Assembly: GCF_033242365.1 (NCBI RefSeq)
Contig: NZ_BTHK01000013.1
Span: forward strand, 23,557 to 87,556
Direction of reading: 5' to 3'
DNA from: Lachnoanaerobaculum sanguinis
GTDB taxonomy: Bacteria; Bacillota; Clostridia; Lachnospirales; Lachnospiraceae
Length of the DNA stretch: 64,000 bases
In this document: piece after piece, positions 49,567-60,300 of the stretch
Layout of the letters: the number at the start of each line of letters is the position of its first letter
How positions within the stretch are numbered: position 1 is the first letter of the stretch
Position numbers and translations under genes: made by a program
The notes under the pieces: generated by a model
What the model saw: the letters and a program-made list of their open reading frames with translations, nothing else
Told to the model about the DNA's origin: nothing
Database searches by the model: none

Positions 49567-52500
49567 TTATTGCCATGCTCCGTCAGCATTTACATGAAAT
49601 CCGTCAGGAGTCTCTTCGTTAACATACATAGAACCAAGTGGTCTGATATCCTTATTGTCTCCATAGTTCCAACGACCTGTAGCATTGTCAAAGAACCATG
49701 TCTGAGCCGGTGGATTAGGATTGAAGAAATACCAGTTTCCATCGATCTTATCCCATGAAACATGCATATGACCGTCGTTTCTATCAAGGAAATACCATCT
49801 TGTATCATCAGGATCATGGTGCCATCCCTTGATCATCTCACCAAAGAAACCGTCATGATTCATTGAAAGATAATACCACTTGCTTGTATCTCTGTCTAAG
49901 AACCATCCGCTATCCATGATACCGTCCTGTTCAAAGTGATACCATTCAACCTTTGTTCTACCCTCAAAAGTATAACTGAGTAATTGCCATCCTGTTACTC
50001 TCTCACCTGTTGTAAGCTTAAAGATCCACTTTGAATTATCAAGATTCTTAGCTGCTTCCTCAGGATTGATAAGTTCCCAGTTTCCGCCTACGCCTACCGC
50101 AATAGGTGTTGATCCTGACCATGTGTTTGCTCTTGTTCTTCCTGCATTTGAAGCGGCACCACCGCCACCTGAGCTTCCACGACCGCTTCCGCCGCCTGAA
50201 GAGCCACGACCACGACCGCCGCCGCTTGAAGAGCCGCCACCGGTTGACTTTCTTCCTGCATTTTTCAATGCAAGCTCAAGTGCATCAAATGCAGCCTTTA
50301 ATTCAGCTGTAGATGACTTTCTGTTTGTTTTTGTAAGTACAGCCTGTGCAGCATCAATTGCCATTTGTAACATTCCTGTATTGGCAACTTTTGGAAGTTC
50401 AATATTGGCCTGCTTTATAAGATCGTCAAGGTCTCTTGCAGCCTGAGCTCTATCTACTCTGTCATTTGAGAAATAGAGATATACTGTAGCATCAGACAAT
50501 ACTCTTGTAGTTGTATCTGTAGGTACAAATGAATTTCTGTCATCACTAACACCCTCATAATGCCATGTTATACCGTTATTGTCCACATAGTCATTTGTAA
50601 TGTTTGCTGTGTACAAAGACGCGAAATCTTCTATTACTCTTGTAGGTGCAATATTAAGTGTGGAAACAAAACTGCCATCTCTTGCATCTCTTACTATAAC
50701 TTTTCTTACATCATCAGGAAGAGTATATCCCCAAGCATATGTTGAACCGTTTGAAACTGTAAGTGAGAACTCTCCTGTATAAGAAGGTGATGTGAAATCA
50801 ACTCCTGTAAACGGGTTTATTGTATTACCGGCTGCATTTGAAGGTGATGCAAGGCTTCCGCCAAGCTCATAGAATCCATAGCTTCTGTTTCCAAGTAAAG
50901 CGCCTGTCTCAATATTTGCATCAAATGTAATATTCGCTCCGGTAGGATCTACATAGTTTTCCCAATTTCCTGTAACAGGATCCTTCTTTTGCACATTGAA
51001 TGTCATAAGGAATACAGACCTGAAGCTGTCATCTGTCTCAAATGCAATAGCATTTCTTGTGGCTGTAGGTATGCTTGATTTTATAATTTGAATTCTAAAA
51101 TCTCCGGCTTCATTTACTACAGGATAAATAACACCAACACCCTGGTTTGAATTAATGTTGTCAATGTAATCCTTTGACCATGTATTACTTGCTGATATCG
51201 GTGAAAATACTGTCTGTAATGTAACAGGTACATTAGGCATAGTGAATGTAATTCTATCTCCTACAATATTGTAGTTTCTAAGACCTCTAACCACATTCCA
51301 GCTCTGGAAATTCTTACCTGAACTATCTATAGGAGCCGCCTTTATTTCTACTTGTGTCCCTTCAGCTACACCCTGTAAAGGGTTTCCGACAGAAGCATTT
51401 GCGCCGTTAATTCTCACAAAAGTATACTGTGGATTGGCATCTGCAATAAGTGTTATATCATTACTTGGATTTACTATAACAAGGTTTGCAGTGCTTACAG
51501 TTGTAGGTGATGTTGTAGCCTGTCTGGTAACAGGATCTGTTGTGGTTCCTGTCGGCCTTGCCACTATCTGATAATTTACATCAGGATCAAGGTTGTCAAA
51601 TACAATATCATTCCCTGAAGGAGTTGTAAACTGATAAACTACACCGTTTGGTCCTATAAGTGCGTAATCTGTATTTGCAGATAAAGGTGATATTGTAATT
51701 TTTGCTTTACCACGATTATTCGGATCAGCTTGTGGCTGAGGATTTATTGCTGTAGGTATTGTGGTAGATGTCGGTGTTGAAACATCACTGTTTGGAACAG
51801 GCCTTCCTACAGATACCACCGCCGTCGGCAAAGCTGTATATACCTGATAGCTCTGTCCGGGGTTGAGCGAACTGTCTGTTATCTCACCGGCTGTAGGTAC
51901 AAGATTTGCCCCGTTCACTATTTTTACAACATTTCTCGTAATAGGATCGACAATTACATAGCGAAGCCTTGAATCAATAGATGAAGGATTTATCTGTATT
52001 GAAGGTGTTCCGTTACCCGGGTGTAATTGACCGTCAGCTATAGGTGCATTTGCTACAAGTGCTGTGGTAGGCTGTGCAAATGCTGTAAAAGTCTGTCCGT
52101 TCAAATTGTTAATAGGCGTGGTTGCATTAATAGGATTAAAGTTTCCGTCAAACCACTGTACAGTATAACCCGGATCAGGGTTTACTGCAGTATAGGCACT
52201 TAAATCACCAAAAGTAAGATTTATAGGGTTTCCGCTTGCATCTACATTTGCAATCTCCGCATCCTGACCCAATGGCAACGGAGATATACGACCGCCTATA
52301 TTAAAATGATAAGTATTAAAGTTACTTGGTATTTTTGTAAACTTAGCAGTCAAGGTAATTGTATTTTTACTTTTTGGAATTCCTGTAACAGTCTGAGGTG
52401 TACCAAGATTTAAGTTCACCTGTTGTGAGCCAAGTTCGGATGATGTTTCCCAATGATCGAATCTATATCCTGCATTAGGAACAGGATAATAAATCATATC

Positions 52501-54345
52501 ACTTGGTTTTATATCAACATCATAAGTATTACTTGTACTTGACTGATTAAGCCTTGACAGATTAATTACGGCATCTGTATTTACATTATAATCTGCAGCT
52601 GTAGGAGAATTTGCAACTTTTATACTTCCTCCGGCTCCGTTTATCGGGATAAGTTGAACTATAGCTGTAGGATCAACTGCATATGTTACGATTATCTCTT
52701 TATTTTCGATAGGACCTGTTGCAGCAGTAGACAAATCAAAGTTCTGATTTGTATCACTCCAGCTCGAATCAATATTTGCTATAGCTGTCTGATATGAGCT
52801 GCTCCATGTCGCAGTACCTCCGTTTAACTGTGCCTTCGGATGATCGGTACCATATTTATAATTAGCTACCTTAGGTACAGGAATCTGAATATTATAACTT
52901 CCGGCATTGTATCCGGCCTTAATTTTTAGGTATTTTGCCTTACCTGTACTACTGTCCACTTCCTTATATTTGTTACCGTTAGCTGTTCCCGGTGTGGTAG
53001 GTAAAGCCGGATTTGTTTTTTCATACTCTGATACTATAAAGCTTGTTATATCATTTCCCCTGTCATCCATATACCTCACAGTAAGTGTAGTCTGATATGC
53101 AGAATTGATATAATACTTATAAGTTATTTTTATATCCTGATTCGGCATCTGACCGGTAATCTTTCCGAAATCCGGAGATGAATATACCGTATTGACTTTC
53201 AGTCCGTCATATGCATGTGCTCCCGAACCTGCATCACCTGAAAGCAGTGTTGCATTGGCTGCAGTATTACCGTCTTTAATATTTTTCTCACTTGTAATAT
53301 GACTTATTACCGCTCCATCATAAATATATCTGTCGGCCGATGTAGCATGAGCCGCATCCTTTTTACTTATATCTTCATTCAGTTTTATATTCTTTGCGCC
53401 GATATCAGTAAGTGCAGCCTCATAATATAAACCACCTACTACTCTTCTGCTTCTTTTTGATAAAACACTTAAAGCATTATCCTGATATATCTCATCAACT
53501 ACTTCCAAAGCCTTTTTTACGTCTTGGTTTACATTGTAATTAAATGTGATTTCAGTATCCTTATTTACCATGGTACCGCTTAGGTTTTTATTATTATCCA
53601 TAGTAAAACCTGCATCAGTAGCATTAAAACCTGTAAATTCTGTAGAAAATAAAGGTGAGGTATTAGGATTAAAGAATTTAACAGTATCATCTGCATCGGT
53701 ATTGGTTATCTTAAACCCGTCAGGTACTATAGGTGACTGCGGTATTGCCTCTAATACATTTTTTGTTGTATTAGAATCTGCCGGAAGTCCCGGAACATAA
53801 ACATTATTATCTGCAGTATACTTTACTTTTAAATTATAATTTTTACTTGGATCAGCTTTAAGTTTGGCATAATAAGTTTTTCCGTTACTTGGATAATTCA
53901 AGCCGTCCATTCTCCACAAACCGAATCCATTTTCCTTATCAGTCATCCAATGCTCTATCGCATAGCCGTCAAGTCCCATATCATCCCAAGTTTTACCGTC
54001 CAGTTTCCTTGTATTTGCATTATTAAAGGTTCCGTTATCGGGATTACTTGTATCCGGTTTTACAAATGGAAGATATACATAGTGATTGGTATGATTTACT
54101 TCCATTCCATAAAAGTCTCCACTACCTGAATCTATTAAAGTATTTGGAGTACCCCCCGGGATATTAACATTTTGTACAATATTTTTTATTGATGGGTTCA
54201 AGTCGGTAAAATTAAACTGAAAGTCTGAACCTGTTGGAGCACCCGGCTGGGTAACCGCTGCTCCCCAAACCGGCAAACTTGCCGGCTGGGTTGCTAACAT
54301 TGTTCCCACCAATAGGGTCGCAATTTTTCTTTTCATTATTTTCAT
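49567..54345 (-). CDS. Giant secreted surface protein with C-terminal choline-binding repeats (second of operon)
   Basis: 1592 aa from the ATG at 54345 (GGAG six bases upstream). The signal peptide ends about residue 30 (LPVWGAA). The middle has beta-rich modules: a MucBP-like segment (TVRYMDDRGNDITSF), a bacterial-repeat segment (GYRFDHWETSSELGSQQVNL...NTITLTAKFTK), and further repeats with RPTGTTTDP and NPLQGVAEGTQVEIKAAP. A helical stretch (AARDLDDLIKQANIELP) and a Gly/Ser/Arg-rich linker (GGGRGRGSSGGGSGRGSSGG) precede choline-binding repeats (GWFLDRDTSKWYYLS, GWHHDPDDTRWYFLD). The end GSMYVNEETPDGFHVNADGAW is shared with its paralogue upstream. Probably an adhesin. Confidence 0.9.
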   Translation of the reverse strand: MKIMKRKIATLLVGTMLATQPASLPVWGAAVTQPGAPTGSDFQFNFTDLNPSIKNIVQNVNIPGGTPNTLIDSGSGDFYGMEVNHTNHYVYLPFVKPDTSNPDNGTFNNANTRKLDGKTWDDMGLDGYAIEHWMTDKENGFGLWRMDGLNYPSNGKTYYAKLKADPSKNYNLKVKYTADNNVYVPGLPADSNTTKNVLEAIPQSPIVPDGFKITNTDADDTVKFFNPNTSPLFSTEFTGFNATDAGFTMDNNKNLSGTMVNKDTEITFNYNVNQDVKKALEVVDEIYQDNALSVLSKRSRRVVGGLYYEAALTDIGAKNIKLNEDISKKDAAHATSADRYIYDGAVISHITSEKNIKDGNTAANATLLSGDAGSGAHAYDGLKVNTVYSSPDFGKITGQMPNQDIKITYKYYINSAYQTTLTVRYMDDRGNDITSFIVSEYEKTNPALPTTPGTANGNKYKEVDSSTGKAKYLKIKAGYNAGSYNIQIPVPKVANYKYGTDHPKAQLNGGTATWSSSYQTAIANIDSSWSDTNQNFDLSTAATGPIENKEIIVTYAVDPTAIVQLIPINGAGGSIKVANSPTAADYNVNTDAVINLSRLNQSSTSNTYDVDIKPSDMIYYPVPNAGYRFDHWETSSELGSQQVNLNLGTPQTVTGIPKSKNTITLTAKFTKIPSNFNTYHFNIGGRISPLPLGQDAEIANVDASGNPINLTFGDLSAYTAVNPDPGYTVQWFDGNFNPINATTPINNLNGQTFTAFAQPTTALVANAPIADGQLHPGNGTPSIQINPSSIDSRLRYVIVDPITRNVVKIVNGANLVPTAGEITDSSLNPGQSYQVYTALPTAVVSVGRPVPNSDVSTPTSTTIPTAINPQPQADPNNRGKAKITISPLSANTDYALIGPNGVVYQFTTPSGNDIVFDNLDPDVNYQIVARPTGTTTDPVTRQATTSPTTVSTANLVIVNPSNDITLIADANPQYTFVRINGANASVGNPLQGVAEGTQVEIKAAPIDSSGKNFQSWNVVRGLRNYNIVGDRITFTMPNVPVTLQTVFSPISASNTWSKDYIDNINSNQGVGVIYPVVNEAGDFRIQIIKSSIPTATRNAIAFETDDSFRSVFLMTFNVQKKDPVTGNWENYVDPTGANITFDANIETGALLGNRSYGFYELGGSLASPSNAAGNTINPFTGVDFTSPSYTGEFSLTVSNGSTYAWGYTLPDDVRKVIVRDARDGSFVSTLNIAPTRVIEDFASLYTANITNDYVDNNGITWHYEGVSDDRNSFVPTDTTTRVLSDATVYLYFSNDRVDRAQAARDLDDLIKQANIELPKVANTGMLQMAIDAAQAVLTKTNRKSSTAELKAAFDALELALKNAGRKSTGGGSSSGGGRGRGSSGGGSGRGSSGGGGAASNAGRTRANTWSGSTPIAVGVGGNWELINPEEAAKNLDNSKWIFKLTTGERVTGWQLLSYTFEGRTKVEWYHFEQDGIMDSGWFLDRDTSKWYYLSMNHDGFFGEMIKGWHHDPDDTRWYFLDRNDGHMHVSWDKIDGNWYFFNPNPPAQTWFFDNATGRWNYGDNKDIRPLGSMYVNEETPDGFHVNADGAWQ

Positions 54346-54359
54346 ATTTTTCTCCAATA

Positions 54360-57300
54360 TCACTGAAGTCTCTCACCATTGGCATTTACAGTGTAGCCGT
54401 CAGGTGTTTTTTCATTTTCATACATGGAGCCATATGGTCTTGAAGATGTCTTTACATAATCCCATCTCATATCAGCAGAATTCCACTCATATGTAGGTGC
54501 AGGAACCACAGGATTGAAGAAATAGTTCTTTCCTCCAATATTTTGCCATCCTGTAAGCATAGCACCTGAATTATCCATATAGTACCATCTTCCGTCTTGA
54601 GGATCCTTATGCCATCCTCTAGTCATTACACCATTGTCTTCATTCATGTAATACCATTTATTTGTATTTGTATCGAGTACCCAACCAAGAACCATTTGAC
54701 CTTCAAGAGCTCCCTTCACGGTATTCATAAAATACCAGTTCTTTGTAGAAGGATCTTGCATCCATCCGGTTACCATAGTTGACTTTGAGTCAAAGAAATA
54801 CCATCTGCTTACAAGGTTTCCATGACTGTCAGGAATCTGAATCTTTGCCCATGAAGAGTTGAGTGGAAGTCCACCGTTAAGAACAAAGCTCCATCCTCCG
54901 GTTACAGGATTTGTCTCCCATCTACCGTCAGTTCCCAAAACAAAGCTTGTTACATTACTTCCCTCAAGAGAAGCCTTATTGCCTATTGTATTCTTTTCTC
55001 CCGGTGTTAGAAGTATAGAACCTCTTCCTGCAGAAGAATTACCACCGCCGCTTGCACCGCCGGTTCTTCTGTTTCTGTCAGCAATTCTACCGTTAGATAT
55101 ATTGCTGTATCTGTTAATAACATCAAGCAATCCGTCAATAGCTCTTTGAAGCTCAGCATAGTTTGCCATTCTTCTGTGATCGATACCGTCTTTATCCAAG
55201 ATATCTCTAGCCCAAGCTAATGTATCCATAGCTTCCAATATCTTTTCTCTGATAGTATCAGCCTCACCGGCCTTCAGATAAGGATCACCAAGTAAATCCT
55301 TTGCTGTTTGAATTGTATTTCCAAGATCCACTCTGGCTTTATCTACCTTAGGCTTGTTATTTTCATAGTAAGCATAGATAGTCATAGCCTTTGTAATATT
55401 CATTGAAGGATCAAATACTGAGAGAGAATTCTCCTTCTTTGACCAATTCTTATAGTTGTATTCCACACCGTAAATATCTTCAAAAGGTGTTACAAGATTT
55501 CCGGCAGTTTCTCCGTCCGCATATGCTTGTACAAGAGAATAGTCAAGAGAATAATCCGCATCCTCCACAGCCTCTTTTCTTCTAACCTTAAACTTATGAT
55601 AGAAGTTTCTGCTTGTATCATTCAAGTACTGATAGTCAAGTACCGGCTTATTATCCACAAATACAACCTTAAATATCTTTGAATAAACCAAAACATAAGT
55701 ATGGTTCAGATTTGCAGTAAATTTAAACAATCCCGCATTATTATCAAGGTCTCCTACATACCTCATGGCAACAGGTGTACCTGTAGTCACATCAAAAATC
55801 TCATAGTCAAGCTGATCCGTATCTGCAGCCGGAAGCTGTGCTGTTACATCAATGCTTGCATTTGAATCTGTAGCTCGTCCAACCTTTCTTCCGTCAACAT
55901 ATCTCTCAAGCTCTATGTCAAGAGCATATGCTGCCGTATATGCATCAGGATGATCCACACCTGAAATAGAAACAGGCTTTACCAAAGCGCTTTCAGCATT
56001 GCTTGCATCTCTCTTTGAGAATATAACTCTATAGTCAACCTTGGCTCCGTTTATACCAATCAAAGACTGATCCTGTGGTGTTGTAAGATCATGTGCCAGA
56101 GCAGGTATCTGATTCGGATCAAGTCCGAACTCTCCTACCGCACCGCCTCTGATTTCCTCATCGGCATCCGCATCATCAGCTGCAATCTTAGGCAAATCAT
56201 ATACCGCCTTGAAAACAATATTTGAGTTTGACATTGTAAATGAATAGTCATTATCAAGTATCTTTCCTGTAACTCCCACAGCTCTACCTGCAAGTACCTG
56301 CCAGTACTTAAAGTTGTATCCTGCAGAATTCACCATATCTGCATGCAGATTTACCAAATCACCGGCCTTAGCCTCATCAAAGCTTCCTGCATTTACGCTG
56401 TTAGCTCCAACCATTACAACTTCACCGTTTACAGCTTCTACAATATACTTCGGTGCATCTGCCATATCTCCCGGGTTAGCTGTAATTGCATTTCCATCAG
56501 GTAGTTTGCTTAGAGGATCAGGTATTGATGTATCACCCTTTCTTCTTGCAACTACTGTGTATGTCTCATTAGGATTAAGGTTTTTAAAAGTAACTATTGA
56601 AGGATTTCCAGATGAACCGATCCATCCATTGTCACTTCCCGGATAATTTACAACATTTCCGTTTTCATCAATAAGTGCATAATCCGCATCAGGATCGGCA
56701 GGATTTATAACAATCTGAGCCATTCCGTCATTCTCAGGATCATAACCTATACTATAGTTATTCTCAACTGTAGGAATATATGTGTCTATAGGTGCTGATA
56801 TATTACTGCTTGTAATAGTTGAAGTAGGATTTCCTACAACGGCAATAGTATCAGGTGTACCCTCTTGCACATCATAGTGTGCCCCAGGAATAAGATCCGG
56901 AACATTAGTAATGCTTCCAATGGCATCACCTGTGACCACAGCCACTATTTTTCCGTTCTTGTCACTTATAACATATACATTTCCCGGTGTTGTACCGTTT
57001 ATTCTGATTTCACCGCTTCCATCATTACCAAGATGACCTGTCGGAACTATAGAACCTATAGTAAGTCCCCATGTAACAGGATCCTTAGTAAAGTTTGCAT
57101 AGTATGTAGCATTGTTTACAAGCGGACTTGTTGCAGTCATTGCATTGTTTGCACTGTCACTCCAGTTGGCAAAGTTGTAGTTTACTACAGGAATAGTGCT
57201 TGGTAAATCACTTTGAATCTGTCCCCATGTATAGTCATATGGCTTATGAAGTGTATTAGGTGTTCCGACACTTCCGTTTGCATTTGCGGCAAAGTTTATA

Positions 57301-60300
57301 TCAATCCACATAGAAGGATCTTCAACAAATTTGGCATAAAGTGTAAGCGGTGTGCTTCCTGCTGTAGCTGTATCTGAAGGAAGCGGATTGTCAACTACAA
57401 CAGGTATAGTTGCGGCAGCATCCATATACCAACCGTCAAACTTATAATAGCGATTAGCTACCGTTCCAGGTATACTTCCCTGAGCATTGAGCTTATTAAA
57501 TGTATCTGCTTTACTGTCACCTAAAGGTGTTCCGTCACTTCCAAGGAATGTTGTTGGAACTCCCGGTAATAGTGCACCTATACTACCTTCGTTATTTGGA
57601 GAAGCCGCTACTTGGAAGTTAATAGCTCTCCACTTATTCGGATCACGGCTAAGTTTGTAGTCAACACCTATAGGTCCTGTAGCTGAAATAGGCATGGCCC
57701 CTGTTAATGCACCGTCAGTCGCATTTACACTTCCCCATGTAGAACCTGAAGGATTAATATCTGCGGTTGAGTTGCTGTCCCAGATATATCCATATAACTT
57801 ATCTCCTACCGTAGTTCCTATTGCAGGTATTTGCATATTTGTAATAGGAGAACCCGGTGCTATGGCATCTACACTGCTTGCAAGTACACTGTTCGGTACT
57901 TCTCTGTCAAAGAATCTACGAACAAGATTGTTTGAAGAGTCAGCAGTATAAATATATGTAATTTCTACATTCTGATTCGGCATATGTGCAGTGAACAGTC
58001 CGTTTGTCTGATCATTTAATGTTATAAAACCTGCACTGTCAAGACCTGTCTTATAATTTGGGAATGTTAAATCCTCATGTCCTCCCTGTACTATACTAAA
58101 GGATGTATAATTATATCCTGTAATTGAAGTATCAGGCTGACTTGAGAAAATCTGTTCCGCATTTAAAGAACCGGTTATATCAGCCGCCAATGTATTTCCT
58201 GCACTGTCACGGTGATGAATAGTATAAGTAAATGTATCATCAGTGTTTACCTTATATCTGTATGTAAGATCCACACCTGTTGTATTCATAGTTGCAGTCA
58301 AATCTCCTTGAGAATCTATACTTCCTGCAGAATACGGATTAAGTACTCCTGTATTGTATATATATCCTGCTATAGATGAGAGCGGACTGCTAGTAAATTG
58401 TTGTGTAAAGCTATATTGTCTAGGTGGTTCGGTTCCAAAGTCTATCGGCAATGCAACATTTGAGTTCTTATGTGTTACTGTAAAGTTATGTAATGTAGGA
58501 TCAGGTATCCACTTTGCATAAAGATATACATTACCTGCTGTAGTAGGTGCAGGGAATGTTGCAGGATTTCCTACTCCTGTAAATGCAGCGCCGTCAACAT
58601 CTCCGGCATCAAATTCTTTATTACCGTTTATATCGGTATATGTAAACCATCCGCTAAATACATAACCGTACTTTGTCGGTGTCGGTATTGTTCCCAGAGC
58701 CGTAGTCGGTGTCGGTATTGTTCCCGGAGTCGGAGTCGATGCAACGGTATTCTCTTCCATATTTGCTATAGTATTACCACCCTTTGAATCAAAATGGTAA
58801 CGTACAATATTTTTCTTAAAGTACACAGTAATATTTACAGGGTTGGTGCCCATTGTACCTATAATGTTTCCGTTCGGGTTGCCTGATGTATCGTTTTCTG
58901 AACGTACAGTTGTTACTACAGACGGAATATCAACTCTGTCAAATACATATCCTGAATAATCAACTGTAGGAGTAGTTGTAGGAGTAGTTGTAGGTGTATT
59001 TGTAAGTGTAGGTAAATCATATTTTATATTTGCACCTGCCGCATATGAAGTTGTATACGGGTTTGCTAAAAGTATATGATCATTTCCTGTAAAGCTCATA
59101 TTTCCAAACGGAATGCTGTTTCCGTTCTCATCTGCATAGTTTAGTGTAAAGCTATATACAGGAGCCTTCAAGTATACAACGTTTTGTAACTGATTCGTTC
59201 CACCGTTTATAGTTGTTCCTGTTCTTACCTGTTGTGATATATTTCCAGGTGCAATTGTCTGTCCCGGCTTATCTGCAGTAATATTGCTTATTGAATATGG
59301 AAGTGCCACAGTTCCTCTTCCTGAGTAGTCCAGTACTGTACTACCCTCAGTATTTGAAGAAGGTAGTCTTGTTTGGTCTGCTTCATTAACACCAACACTT
59401 CCGGTAAACTTGGCACCTTCCGGTATATACAAATAGTTTGCACCAAGACCTATATTGGCATTAGTTGTTGTATTTGTAGTTGTATCTGTAGTAGTGTTTC
59501 CTGTTACATTTACATTTCCGGCGAGTGTAAACGGGTATATAGTTGGTGTTGAACCGGTAATAGCCTTTGCATTGGCCAGACTTACAGCAGAAACATTATT
59601 ATCAGATTCGTTAGCTGTAATATTTACAGTACCTGTACCTGCATTTGCTGCTACTACACCATCACCTCCAACATCTATAGCAGAAGCCTTAGCAGTAGTT
59701 CCTTTAACCTTGTTATTTGTCAGTGTAGTTCCTGCCTTTAAATTAAGTTGGCCTTCAACCTTTACCAAAGCACCTGTAACATTGGTACCTGCTGCATCAG
59801 TTGCAGCCTTGTTACCATCTATCTCTATATTTGTAAGAGTAAGTGTCTTTCCGGCAGGAACCTCTATAAGATCGCCGGTGAAATTATTCTTACGAATAAG
59901 CTTCTTTGCCGGACCGTTAGGCATATCTTCCGGATGAGTGCCATAATAACCTGGAGCATCTGACACACTCATCGAACCTATCTTATCATATAAACTGGTT
60001 TGTATTGTAAGACTCTTTAGATCCGGTGCATTGTCCCAGTTAAGTGTTGCAGGCACCTCGGTATCATCCATTACATAGATATATGCCTTCTCGGTTTTAC
60101 TGGCTCCTATCGCATCTATAGCAGCCTGTATTGTCCTATATGGTCTAGTTATATACCCGGTTGGAGCACCATTTTGATCAATATAAGTAACACTACCGTC
60201 CGGTTGATAATCAATACTACCATCTGCCTTGGTTTTAATACCATAAGTAGGATCTACATAGTAAACCGATACTCTCATAGATACTTCAAATGTGGCACTC

